The position numbers were made by a program, and so were the translations under genes. Below, one piece after another: positions 25,201 to 37,200 of a stretch of DNA of 64,000 nucleotides (positions are counted from its first letter, which is position 1; the number at the start of each line of letters is the position of its first letter). Under the pieces are notes generated by a model. The model was not told the DNA's origin. It saw nothing but the letters and a program-made list of their open reading frames with translations, and searched no databases. Source of the DNA: Delphinapterus leucas (taxonomy: Eukaryota > Chordata > Mammalia > Artiodactyla > Monodontidae). The stretch covers positions 381,898 to 445,897 of the forward strand of contig NW_022098008.1 of the NCBI RefSeq assembly GCF_002288925.2, written 5' to 3'.

Positions 25201-28200
25201 GGGAATGTGTATCCTGTTGTTTGGATGAGGTAGATGTCACTACATCCAGGTGATGGGTGGTGCTGAGTTCAGCTATGTCCTTAGTGACTTTCTGACTGCT
25301 GGATCTACCCCTTTCTGAAGGAGAGGTGTTGAAGTGGATCCATCCATTTCTCCTTGAGTTCTATCAGTTTTTGCACCACGTAGTCTGATGCTGTCTTATT
25401 AGGCGCAGACATGTCAGGGGCTGTTATGTCTTCTTGGAGAACCGGCCAGTCGTCCTCACGTCATGCCCCTCTTTATCCCAGATCACTCTCCCTGCTCCGA
25501 AGTCAGCTCTGTCTGGAAGTAGTGTAGCTACTTCTGCTTTCTTTTGAGTGGTGTCAGCATGGTCTATTTTTCTCTATCCATTTACTTTTAATCTATGTGT
25601 CTTTATATTTAAAGTGGGTTTCTTTAGGTAACATGTAGTTGGGCCTTTTATTTTGATCCACGCTGACAACCTCTGCCTTTTACTTGGTACATTTAGACCA
25701 TTGATGTTTAAAGTGGTTATTGATACAGTTGGATTAATAGCTGCATGTTCGCTGTTTCTACTTGTCGCCCTTGTTCCTGTTTTTGTCTTCTGATCGCTTC
25801 CTTCCTTTTGTGATTTTAAATGATCATTTTATGATTCCATTTTCTTTCCTTAGCATGTCAGTTATGTTTTCACTTTTAGTGGCTGCTCTGGAGTGCACAG
25901 GACAGGCAGACCTCGCTTTTCGTGCTTTGCTTTATCGTGCTTTGCGGATATCGTGTTTCTACAGGCTGCGGGTTGTGGCCACCCCGCGTCAGGCAGATCT
26001 GTTGGTGCTGTTCTTCCAGTGGTATTCGCTCACTTCATGTCTCTGTGTCGCACTTTGGTAATTCCTGCAATATTTCGCTCTTTTCCATCTCTTTATACTG
26101 TGGTGCTCTGTGAGCAGTGATCTCTGATGCTGCTGCTATGACTTGTGCAGGCTCAGATGACGGTGAGCATTTTTTAGCAAGAAAACATTTTTTAATTAAG
26201 GTATGTACATTGTTTGTTAACATAATGCTATTGCTCACTTAATAGACTACAGTACAGTGGAAACATAGCTTTTAGATGCACTGGGAAACCAAGAAAATGG
26301 TGTGACTTGTTTTATTGCAGTATTTGCTTTATTGTGGTGGTCTGGAGCTGAACCCTCAATATCTCCAAGGTCTGCCTATGTACATTTACAAGTACTCCAA
26401 GACCACTTTCAGACACTATACCACTTCACAGGTCGTGCAAGTACCTTATAATAACAAAATATTCCTAATTCCTCCCTCCTGTCCCTTTTATCATTGCTGT
26501 CATTCATTTCATTTATACCCAAACTATAACCCTGCGTGTAATACCTGAACATAACGTATTGAGTACATTGTTGCTATTATCTCAAACAAACTGTTGCCTG
26601 TTAGATTGTAAGAAAAATAGAAGTTTTTATTCTGCCTTCACTTATTTCTTCTCTGATTTGAGTTTCTGACCTGTGTCATTCTCTCTCTCTCTAAAGAACT
26701 TCTTTTAATGTTTCTTACCAGGCAGGTCTACTGGCAACAAATTCCCTCAGTTTTTGTTTATCTGAGAAAGTCTTTATTTCTCCTTCACTTTTGAAGGATA
26801 ATTTTGCAGGGTACAGATTCTAGGTTGGTAGTTTTTTTGTCTCCATACTAAGTCTTTCACTCTATTTTTGCTTGCATGGTTTTCCCCTCTGGCCTATTTC
26901 AAGATTTTTTTCTTTGTCTTAGGTTTTCTCCAGTAGAATATATTCCTCGCTGTAATTTTTTTGGCATTTACTCTGCCACTGTTCTCTGAGCTTCCTGGTT
27001 TCTGTGATTTGGTGTCTGACATTAACTTAAGGAAATTTTAAGTCATCTTCAAATATTTTTTGGGTTCGCCTCCCTCTTCTCCTGGTATTGTCAAATGTGT
27101 ATGTTACACCTTTTGTAGTTGTCCCACGATTCTTGGGTATTCTGTTCTGGTTTTTTTTCAGTCTTCTTTAATCTTTGCTTTTCAGTTCTGGAGGTTTCTA
27201 TTGATATATTCTCAAGTTGCGAGATCCTTTCCTCAGCCATGCCCAGTCTAGAGCTCATCAGAGGTGTTCTTTTCTGTTACAGTGTTTTTGACTCTAACGC
27301 TTCTGTTTGCTTCTTTCTTAGAATTTCCATCTCTCTGTTTACATTCCCATCCGTTCTTTCATGTTGTCTCTTTTTTCCATTAGATCTTTTAGCATTATTT
27401 CTCATAGTTGTTTTAAATCAGGGTCTGATTTCATCCGGCATTTCTGCCATATCTGAGTCTAGCTCTAATGCTTGCTCTTTTTCAGTGTTGTTTTGGCTAT
27501 TTGAAGTCCCTTGAGATTCCAGACTCATTTTAGGATGGGTTTTTCTGTTTCTGCAAAAAACGTCATTGGGATTTTGATAGGATTGCACTGATTCTGTAGA
27601 TTGCTTTGGGTAGTATTGACATTTTAACAGTGTTAAGTCTTCCAATCAGTGAACGCGGGGTGTGTTTCCATTTATTTATCTCATCTTTAATTTCTTTCAG
27701 CAGTGCTTTGTAGTTTACCTGTCCTTGATTATCCGAAGACTAAGCTACCACAGGGTTTAGGTGATCTGGTGCAATGTCCTGTTATCCAGAGGTGACAGTG
27801 GATACCCAGAGAGGCTGCATGTGTCCACTGTCAGGTTTCTGTGGTCAGACCCCGAAGGAGAACCAAGTCCCCTTCTTTCTGCAGGGATCTGGAACACCTT
27901 CAGTATGAGAAAATAAGGAATATCATTCATTGATCTCTCAAAGTATGATAAGGTATCATAAAATCAATATTCATAGTATGTGATTGAGTTCTATTTTGAA
28001 GAGTGATTTCTTAAGCTGTCTTTGTTGGAAATGAGGTATGTACCTCTGTATGGAGGGACGTCCTATTCTAAAACCTCACATTTCAGTTGGTAGGGAAATG
28101 TTTTCACTTAATGTGAAAATAGAAAGTCGGAACACCACATCCTTGAACTTGCTTTTTTGTTGGTTTGTTTTTTGGCCGCGCTACGTGGCATGGGGGAATC

Positions 28201-31200
28201 TAGTTCCCTACTAGGGATCGAACCCTCGCCCCTGCATTGGGAGCAGGGAGTCTTCGCCACTGATCCCCAGGGGAGTCCTCCTTGAACTTTCTTGATCGCA
28301 CGTATGGCACTGTGGACGTGCTAGGAGATCCTAGCACAGGGGAGCTTCTTGGGACTTCTGTCCTTGAATGAATCCTGTTGTGGCGACCAGCTGTCCTGGC
28401 TGAGCCGCTCCAGCTTCACTGTGGTAGAGACACCAGCTCCTCCTCCTCGGAGACCTTGTGGCCGTGCTCGCGGTATAGGCGTCTCCCTCCCGGGGTCTGT
28501 ATGGCTGGAGTGCTCTGTGGGCTGCAGCACAGCACTGGGTTTGCTTTTCTTTGCAGACTGCATCACTCCGGAGCCAAGTGCGCTGCCCCCTCGGCCAAGA
28601 AGTGCTTGTCATGGACGCGGGTGATGAGGCGGCCCTGAACCTCATTGCCGAGTGTGGGTGGGGCTTGAGCAGCCCTCCTGGGAGCACGAGTTCCAGCCAG
28701 CAGGAGCAAGAGGCCAGCTTCCAGCGCTCCAAGGTAGGCTGCTGCTCCAGGGAGAGGGCCAGCGCTTGCAGCCTTTCTGGGAGGTTGATGCCTTCTTAGA
28801 GAACTTACCTTTAAATGCAGAATCTTCATGAAATCTTGTGCACTTGTAAATATCAGTAATTTGGATCATGGAATTACAAAAGGAGAAGTCAGTGTATTTG
28901 AGGTGGATGTAGTCATGTTGCAGGGCTGTTTATATCAGGTCCCTCCTCAGATCAGTTACAGGGATAGGGAAGAAGTGAGATGTCTAAGCAGACAGGGAGG
29001 AAGCGTCCTGTGCCGGAGGGAGGGAGTCCCTGCCGGCCACGAGGGGACTCCCGGCTCCAGCTGCACGTTGGTGAGGACGTGCACGTGAACTTCATGCCCT
29101 TTGCGGGGGCTCTTCCGCCAGGACGTGTGTGTGAGCTTCAGCTCCATTGCTGCTGCTTCTGAGTTGTGGGTTCCTGAGAGCTTTCCATGAAGACGCGGCG
29201 GGCTGGGGCTTCCCTGCTGCAGGACCACCTCTGCCTTGGCGTCCCCGCCAGCTCCTGGGACTGTCAGTCTCTCTAACGCTGGCTCCCGTCCTGGGTGTAT
29301 GGTGGTATCTCTTGTTGGTTTTAATTAGCATCTCCTGAAAACAAGTCACCACAGCCTCTCCATGGGCTCACATCTTCTGTGGCGTTTCTGTTCCTGTCTG
29401 TTCCCCTCCCCTTTTCTTTTCTTGGTGTTGAGGCATAAGACTTCTTCATGGTGTTTGAACACAAGCCCTTTCTCAGGTATAGTACTGCAAGTTTCTGCCC
29501 ACTCTGTGGCTTGCCTGTTGTTTTCTAAGGAGTGCTCCCGAGAGCAGTGTTATTTCAGTGAAATCCAGTTCTTCGTGTTTCCCTTCGTGGTCGTGCTTTT
29601 TGGTGTGCTGCCCCTGCTTGTGGAGGGTTCCTCCCACGGACCGGTCCACGTGATGGGGGTCAGTGCTTAGGTCTGAGAGCCGCTCTTTTGAGTGAATTTC
29701 GGGGTGTGGCGTGAGATAGTGGGTCAGGCTGCCCGCCTGTCCCCCCACGTATGTCCACTTGTGCCAGTGCCATTTGTTGAGAAGACTGTCTTTCTCTTCA
29801 TTTAATAACCTTGGTGCCCTTGTTAATTCAGTGGGCCGGAGTCTCTGGGTTCTGTTGACCGTCGTGTCTGTCTTGATTCCTCGGCCGAACAGTTTCTCCT
29901 GAGTGCGGCTGGGTCACCCTCCCCTGGGGCGCTGTGGGCAGTGACCGCTGCAGGTTCCCAGCAGGGTGGGCTGGTGTGTGTTATCCACTCGGCCTTCTTT
30001 TCCCGTTCACCCCACGGAAGGAGTATACTTGACAGATACGGTACACTGTTGGGAGCCTGAAATAAAGCTTTTAAAATGTTGTTTAATGCAGCAGAGCCAC
30101 GGCATCTATTGAGTCCTGAGTCAGCACAGCAGCAGGAAGGGCCCGGGGAAGCGGAGGGGCAGCTCCAGCGGGGCTGGGCGGAGCCGAGGATGCAGGGCCG
30201 GCGCGTGGCGAGCCCCCCCGCCCCGCCCCGCGGCGCTTTGCCCCTCGTCCAGGTGGCCCCGGCCCCGCTGCTTGCCCTCGTTCCTCTTCATTGTGTGTGC
30301 GCGCGACTCCCTAAGGTGTGTTAGGAAAGAATCTTCTCTATGAATGGAAGTTGACACTTGTAGAACACCTGTGGTTTAGGTTCCTGGTCTGTGCGTACAC
30401 TCTGACTCACACACAGTTTCTTCCGGATACATACATGGGCCCAGTTATGACGGTGGCTACTGTTACAGTTTCAAAAATGAAAGACAAGGGAAATTAAATA
30501 AGTTAATTGAGAGTGTTGTTTGCACGAATATGGAAAAGGCGTCAGAAACCTCCCAGTGTGAGCGAAACTAGCCCCTGCCTGAGGCTTGTGCAGGTGAGCT
30601 CGTGGGGACTTTGGTGGGTCGTGATGGTGGCTGCCCAGTGCCCCGTGGCCACTGCAGAGCAGGCCGTGGCATCGAGGCACCAGCCGCATTTACTCCACGT
30701 CCTGAGACCTCACGTGTGTGTCCCTACACACGCATCTACACATGTATGTGTGCGTGGGGATGCGTGGATGCGTGTTCGGGTCCTGGATCCTGTCCGGCGC
30801 ATGTGGCGTATCTTAGCGTCGTGTCTCAGACGCCTGTGAGCTGGAAGTGTTTCTGCGTCCTCCCATCGTCTACGTCCTGGAGGGTTTTGAAGCATTCAGA
30901 CTGTGCTTCTGTGGGCCGGCCCCCAGTCCCAGTGTGGCTTGCTCTGCTGGCCCCTGGTGGCCAGGCTCAGCTGTGCTGTGTGGGTGTGGGCTTGTGTGGA
31001 GGCCCTGGGCTGGAGGTGGGGGACAGAAGAGCACAGGTCGCAGGTCAAAGTGAGGGAGCGCAGTGCCGCATGGTGGGGGGAGGCCAGGTCCCCGGGCTGG
31101 GGGCAGGGGACGGCATGGAGTGGCCGGTGGGCATTTGAGTTGTGGGGGGCGGGCAGTGGGTCCGTCTGAGTGGATACGGCAGACCAGTCCCAGCAAAGGG

Positions 31201-34200
31201 CAGAGGTGGCCAGCTGGCGCTGGTTGGGTGGACTTGGTGACGTATGGTGATGGACAGGGAACTGCGGGGGAGGGCTGTCCCGGTGGTCTCTGGCTTGGGC
31301 CGCCAGATGACAGTGGTGTCCGTCCGCTCAGGTCACGAGCACTTGCTGGGGACGCCCTGGGTGTGGCTCTGTTCACGGAGCCCTGAGGGGAGACCTGGCC
31401 AGAGGGCAGCCTTGTGGGGCAGATTTGAGCCTGGGTGCCTGCAGAGTCCACGTGCAGGAGGGTCCAGGGCGGTCAGGCTGAGGGACCTCAAGAGGAGAGC
31501 CTGCCCTGGGAGGAGGGCCCTGGGCTGTGGGGTGCCGGGCCCCGAGGTGCCCAGGAAGTGGCTCAGCGGCTGGGGAGGGAGGGTCTTAGATCCGACGCAT
31601 CGACAGTGTCTCCGGTAGGAACAAGTTGTTAAATCCCCTGTAGCTTCCAGATCTTAAGGTGTTACCCACTTGACTCATCTTTGTTACATATAGTTCTGGT
31701 GAGAGGACATACAGTAATCAGTGGATCCGTTTGTTGAAGTTACTACTTCAGTTCTGTTACTCTTTGGTGGATTTTCCATATTTGCGTGTGCACGTGCATC
31801 CGTACACAGGCACACACATGCATGCATGCGCGCACAGCTGTTTAACTTGCAGTGCCGGCCCCTGAGCCCAGGGCGCCTGGTGGTGAGGGCTCTGCCCCCT
31901 TCTCTGTTGCAGACCCCACCGACCCCACCCTGGCTCAGCCCCTCCTTCTCAGAAGACAAGTTTATTGACGCAAAAGGGGTTAAATCCTTTGCCTGCTCGG
32001 AAAAGCACAGGAAGCGAAGGGTGCGTGGCGGGATGCTCCGGGCCCCTGCGAACCAGGAGTGTCTGAGCTGCTTGGAGGAGGGCCGGAGCTGGGGCCCTGT
32101 TCCCGCTCGGCGGCCTGGGGGCCCGAGCAGCAGAGGCCACACAGTGTGCGTGAGCTGAGCCAGGTGTGGAGGCCATGGGGCCGCCGTCCTCTGTCAGGCC
32201 GCGTCTTCCTTCCTCAGTGCTGACACGACCCCGAGGTGAGCGCAGCTCTTAGGTGAACTGCTCCGCGGCGCTGTCACCGCCCCGTTCTCTTAGAAGCGCG
32301 CTCCCAGGCTGCTCGCCTCTCCCCGTGGTGCAAAGGGCCTTGAGGTGGAAGTGTCCTCCCAGGGGCGCTGGCTTACGCGGCCTCCTCGTCCCGCCGGCTG
32401 GAGCCACCCACGGCGCCCTCGGGAGCGGGGGTCCTGGGTGTGCATCCTTTGGCTCTCCGAAGACACATCCTCGTTTGGGAGTGCAAGTTCTCGCCCAGAG
32501 TCACCCAGAGCGGTTGTGGACGATGCTTTGTCACCCTTGTCACTGGCCCAATTGGAGATGGAGACATTCTCAAAGTTTGGGGCACGGGTGAAGACCACCC
32601 AGCAGACAGTGGGTGGCTTGCCCTCCGGGCTCGCGGGGCAGGGGGCTGGCCCTGCCACGTCACTCCCAGGCTGGCGCTGGGGGAGAGTGTCCCAGCAGAG
32701 AAGGGGCACAGGTGCCCTGACAGGGGCTGCGGCCCAGGGAGGCCGGGGGCTGGGACTGGAAGGGGGCGTCCCACGAGGTTGGTGAGGGGAGCGCCTGGCC
32801 CCCTGTGGTTGGTCCTGAGCTGGAGACATAGAATCAGGGACGCTGGGCCCATCGTAGGTGGTGGGTGGCTTCCAGCCGCAGGCCGCGGGGCTGAGCTCTG
32901 CTTTCACGGCTCGTCTGGCCGCTGTCTGTTCGCCTCTTTAGTCTCTCACTGGATTGAGTGAAGGAAGGAAAATGAGGACTTGCTTGAGCTGGGAATGTGC
33001 TTGGGCCTTCCCTGTCCCCAGATGGGTGTCACCCCGGGCGGAGCCTCGCCTGACGGGCTGGCCCTTGCTGTGGGGTTGGGACTTTGCAGGAGGGGCGCTG
33101 CCTGCGGCGCCCCCTCCTCTGAGCACTCTGACCCTGTGGTGAGATCGTCCTCTTGGAGAGGGCACGACCCTTCTGCCGGGTGGAAGGCAGAAGCCTGACC
33201 GCGCTGGGCACCGCGGCTCCATCACCCACGCCTGCGGCTGAGCGTCCAGCGCAGCTCCCGGCGGAGGTATGTGTGCTGATGCCCACAGGTGCTCCCAGCC
33301 TCGGCTCTTTGGGGCCAGCGGCCGGCCTCAGTGTTCCCACGCCGACCGGCCCGCCCCTGGTGTGACCTCGGGTAGAGCAGTGTCCCCTCTGCGGGCATGT
33401 GTTTCCCGGTGCTCCTGGGGCTCCCGTGGGTGCGCAGTGATGCCAGGAGTGAGGGCTGTCCCGGCTCAAGTGGCCCAGGCCACTCCCACGCTCCCTTCAG
33501 GGTCTCGCTGGCTGTTCCAGACGGCCTCGAGGAGAAAAGCCCTTTATCTGTGTAACAGTGGGGAGCGCCGGGCTGTGAGGGGCGGCGGGGCTCGTCCCCA
33601 GCTCTGGCACTGCTGGCATTTACTCCCCAAATCCCCGGACCCAGGAATTGTTCCCTAGGCGCTCAGAAAGTGGGCAGGAGCCACCCCGCTTTCTGCAGTA
33701 ATCCCTTAAAATTGGTAAAACAATTTCTAAACGGAAGACAAGACAGCGTTGCCGTGAATGCCAGTGACTGCGGTCCTGGTGTGGTTGGGCCCGGGGTGGA
33801 GCCTCGGCAGCCTTGTGCCTGCGCCGTCCCGGCCAGCCCTCCCTCTAGTCCCGCGTGGGCTGCGCTGCACTTAGGGCCTCCGGGGCTCCAGTGACCGTTC
33901 AGGCCGAGACTATTCTCCTCCCTCCCAGAATCGCTGGGGCTGGTTCAGGAGGGCCCAGGACAGCTGTCCCTGGGAACCGACCGGTCTCCTGACTGTTACA
34001 CTAGGGTGACAGTTTCGCCGTTCCTCCCAGTGTGAGATGTTGTCCCCGCCCCACAGATGTGGACACACGTGCAGGGGTGGGGAGGTGGATCCCATGAGCC
34101 ACGCCTGCAGGCTTGTGGTGTGTGAACCGCCATCGTGCTTGTAGGCGGTGGGATGGGGCATCAGCGTGGCGCACACACCTAGTGCTGCATCGTACCCACT

Positions 34201-37200
34201 GGTTTCAGGCAGGGAAAAAGCCACGCTCGTGGTTTGTTTCCGTGCAGGTGTGTCCCAATTTGCACTTGGCCGTGCCGCCTGGGAAGAAGGCCACCCTGGA
34301 GGTGGCTCTCCTTGACCTGGTGGGCAGGCACTGGAGTGGCTGCAGCCCCCTGCACAGCAGCGAGGTGTTCCTCGGCGAGCTGGCCCAGGGCTCTGCGGGC
34401 AGGTGCTTGCGCCCCACTGCAGGGCGCTGGTCCCCGTGTCTCGCTGGACCGCCTCACTGGCGTCACTGCCTCACTGTGCTGCAGGGAGCGTCCTGATGGT
34501 CCTCTTCACAGCATCTGGGTTCTCGGGAGGTGGCAGACATGGAGGACTCCACGCGGCCTGTGGCTGTCGTTTCCCACCTGCTGACGCTCCAGGCTTCCTG
34601 GAGGTGTGTCATCAGCCAGTGGTGTTGGCATCGCTCTTCCTGGGTGTTTGCTTCTCCTTGCTCTGTTTTTACGTGGGGATTTGGAGAGACTAAAATGCTG
34701 CCGCTGTCTTCTCCGAATCCTCTGAGCATTTGACTGAATGCAGGGCCCTGGATTTGCTGACCTTTTGGTGGCAATGATTTGAGGCCCAGGAAGATGTGGC
34801 CCCTCCCCAGAGGGGACTTGGGTTTTCTTCTGCCTGGTGCCTGGGTACAGGGGCACACAGGGGACCCCACATCCAGAGTCAGGGTGTGAGACGGGGACAT
34901 GCTGTGTCCCCAGGGCCACCTTCTCTTTCCCCACAGCCTGATTGTAGCCTCACGTGCCCCAGGGGGAGCAGGGACCTGCCAGCTCTCTCCTTCCAGCAGA
35001 CCCCGATCTGCCTGGATCTCCCAACTTAGCTGCACCATAGGCTCGAGCCTTCCACTCAGTGTCTTGGCCCCTCAGCTTCACCTTCTGGAATCAGGGCGCC
35101 CTGAGAAGCTGGCGGCCCTGGATCCTGACCGCATAAACCTACACCCTGTCAGGGCTAGCAGCAGGACTGTCTGCTTTCCCAGTCGTGGAGCAGGGCCAGG
35201 CCTGGAGCAGCAGTCGGTGCTGTGTGAGAGCGCGTTCAGGCAGACCTCCTAATGGTGGCCTTTCCCTGAGGCCCCTTCTCTAGGTCTCTGAGACTGTTGC
35301 TCTTTGCCTGTTGGTCCTCATCCACGGCGGGGGATAAAGAGGCCTGATGAGGTCATTTCAATGGCGTACGTGTCCCTTTTCCAGTCTCCATGCCGGTCAG
35401 TGTTTTTGAGCCATGTAGCCCGTGTTATTCAAAATGCATTGAACATGTTTTGTTTACACTCATCCTTTCAACATAGATGTTGTAATAATGTTTGATTCTT
35501 CTAGCTCAGGCAAGACACATCTTGTCATCTGTCCAAGAGTTTACAGCCACTCAGGACAGTTCAATAACATGTGAGTGAAGAAATTAGCTCCCTGACTATG
35601 GAAAATAAGTCTTTGCAGAGTCGCCTTGCTGAGCTACAGCAGCAGTGTAGCGTGAAGATGAGTGAGGTGGTGTCGGAACTCAGCGACACTCGGAAGGAGA
35701 TGGTGAGTTAGTTCCGTTTGTTCACAGATGGAGCAAAATGTAGGGTTTTTTTGTTTTGTTTTTTGCGGTACGCGGGCCTCTCACTGTTGCGGCCTCTCCC
35801 GTTGCGGAGCACAGGCTCCGGATGGCGCAGCCTCAGCGGCCATGGCCCACGGGCCCAGCTGCTCCGTGGCATGTGGGATCCTCCCGGACCGGGGCACGAA
35901 CCCATGTCCCCTGCATCGGCAGGTGGACTCTAAACCACTGCACCACCAGGGAAGCCCCAAAATGTAGTTTTGACATCACAGAATGAGGGTAGCTTCTCAA
36001 CGCTGCTTCCCCTTACAGCTGTTGGGCACAACACCGGGGCCCCTTCCTGCCCTTTGCAGGACGCGAACCCCCTCCCCCACCAGGCTCTCCTCACCCCCAG
36101 GGACTCCAGCTGCCCTTCAGGGACGCAGCGTGACTCTGTCACTCCAGGACCCCTCATGACAGTGATTGCAGATGGCAGCATTGCCACTTGTCCCAGCTCT
36201 GCCTCTCCTGGGCAGCTGCGTTCTGTTCTGAGAGAGGCCGAGTGGGAGAGAAAAAGAGAGAGTGAGGCTGGGCTGGAGGTGGAGTTTCTGTGGCCCCAGT
36301 GTTCCCTGGCTTAGGCTCCCCAGAACACTGGTGAGAGAGGTTCCAGTTACCTGGCTGTCCTGTCTGCACTAGCCAGCTATGAGACCAAGGTGTCCTGTTG
36401 GACCTGTGGGAACTCTGCCACCAGGTGGCGCTGAAGGGCAGCCAGAGCCGGCACAGTGTGGGCCTGGCAGTGGAGCCCACTTCCTGGCTGAGGCTGCCCT
36501 CGTCTTTTGTAACCTCACCATGAGACCATCACTCATAAATGCCTACACTAAAAAGGAAAAACGATCTCAAAATCTCAAATAAACCAGCTAACTTTACAGC
36601 TAGAGGAACTAGGAAGAACACACTGAATCCAGAGAAAGCAGAAGGAAGGAAATAATAAAGATCATAGCAGAAAGAAATAAGAGAGTAGAAAAGCCACAGG
36701 AAAACAATGAACAAAACGGAGTTGGGTTTTGAAAATATACAAAACCAATAAACTCTTAGCTAGACTAAGAAAGAGAGGAGATTAAAAGTCAGAAATGAAA
36801 GAGGAGGCATTACAACGGATGCCTCAGAAATAAAAAGAGTCAAAGAATGGTTATATACAAGCACATTGGAGAACCTAGGAGAAATGGATAAATTCCTAGA
36901 AACATACAACCTACCAAGACTGTATCAAGAAGAAATAAAACCTAAGAGACCAATAACAAATGAGATGCAACAATAATCAACCTCTTAATAAAGGAAAGTC
37001 CAGGACCAGATGGCCTCATGGCTGAATTCTATCAAACATTCAAAGAAGAATTAATACTTATCCTTCTTAAACTTCCAAAAAAATAGAAGTAGAGGGAATA
37101 CTTTAAAACTAATTTCATAAGGCCAGCATTGCCCAGATACCAAAGCCAAAGACACTGCAAGAAAAGAAAACCACAGGCTACTATCTGATGCACATAGATG

